Source: Azolla caroliniana (taxonomy: Eukaryota > Polypodiophyta). From it: a DNA stretch of 64,000 nt. Below are positions 63,481-64,000 of this stretch, in pieces. The notes beneath the pieces are model-generated. The model did not search any database and was not told the origin of the DNA. It saw only the letters and a list, made by a program, of their open reading frames with translations. Location of the stretch: the NCBI GenBank assembly GCA_043228905.1, contig JBHGNT010000002.1:26474001-26538000 (forward strand), read 5' to 3'. The position numbers and the translations under genes were made by a program. Position 1 is the stretch's first letter; every line of letters starts with the position of its first letter.

Positions 63481-64000
63481 CATTGTATTGGTTACTTGAA
63501 TAAATTGGTTTTGTGCCTAACTCAAATGGATTTGGTACTAGCTTATGATTCATAAGACCTACTCTAATAAACTCTTGAGTTCCCCATAACAATACAATAT
63601 ATCAACATGGTTGATTAAAGAATTTAAGATTACATATATATATATACTATCACCCATATAAAGGCTTCTACTAAAGAATGCAGACTTACAAATATAACAA
63701 ATGCACCCACAAAAGGATGTTATCCCTTGGGAAGTTATGAAGCAACAAGGACATGTTGCCCTAGTTCCAAGAAAATAGACTAGAAGTTTACCTAGAAATA
63801 AAGCTTTGCTCCAAGATACATATTAGATTAAAGAAGTTGTAAATTATGTAGCTAGAAAATTGAATAAAGATAAATTGGTTTTTAATTATTTGTTTATGAT
63901 GAAGAGTGTTGACTAATTGTCCTTCAATGATGATGTCATGAGCTTTTTACGAAAGTTGGTAATAAAAGCGCTCACTCTCTCATTTAGCTCCTCTGTGCTC

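Larger units (their letters stand above)
60320..64000. other. Repeat-rich region at right end of window
   Basis: The 12-base partial GC-rich motif lies at 60549. A four-copy 405-bp tandem array spans 60812-62431. A decayed Ty3/gypsy reverse-transcriptase region lies at about 62740-63480. The last 500 bp is AT-rich with a (TA) run near 63634-63646 and no recognised exon. Confidence 0.6.

Overview
This is nuclear DNA of a land plant. Genes are split into many short exons with GT-AG introns, and the deduced proteins match plant-type families (BIM-type bHLH, LLM-domain GATA factor, VPS51, DRE2/anamorsin). Between them lies AT-rich DNA with decayed LINE and Ty3/gypsy retroelements, a dead PPR gene and many short tandem duplications. 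The PPR style (VDMYAKCGELEK motifs) would suit a seed-free vascular plant such as a fern, but this is a weak hint and the species is not resolved. Many open frames in the window start at GTG or TTG rather than ATG, so all starts were re-read from the bases and all exon joins checked by phase.

Layout. 1-3.6 kb: intergenic, microsatellites and degenerate repeats. 3.98-9.06 kb (+): two-exon gene for an unusual band-7/SPFH-like protein with a long low-complexity N-terminus; the least familiar gene here. 9.06-17.2 kb: AT-rich, with a LINE tail. 17.2-23.3 kb (+): BIM-type bHLH gene preceded by four G-boxes. 24.7-33.7 kb (-): complete 20-exon VPS51 gene, convergent with BIM; its large introns carry several tandem duplications. 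33.7-44.1 kb: intergenic, with a LINE fragment and a PPR pseudogene. 44.4-47.0 kb (+): LLM-domain B-GATA factor with a CT-rich, telo-box leader and a uORF. 48.1-52.2 kb (-): 3-hydroxybutyryl-CoA dehydrogenase with one GC-AG intron and a gypsy relic inside an intron. 55.0-59.9 kb (-): DRE2/anamorsin. 60.2-64 kb: a four-copy 405-bp tandem array followed by a decayed Ty3/gypsy reverse transcriptase.

The genes are independent eukaryotic loci and do not form a pathway: two transcription factors (brassinosteroid/light type bHLH; chlorophyll/cytokinin type GATA), one Golgi tethering subunit, one cytosolic Fe-S assembly factor, one acyl-CoA metabolic enzyme and one putative membrane-scaffold protein. 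The features most worth a second look are the SPFH-like gene with its triplicated motif, an 18-bp palindromic GC-rich motif that occurs both inside that gene's coding exon and 39 kb away, the G-box cluster in front of a G-box/E-box-binding factor, and the heavy load of 50-400 bp tandem duplications.
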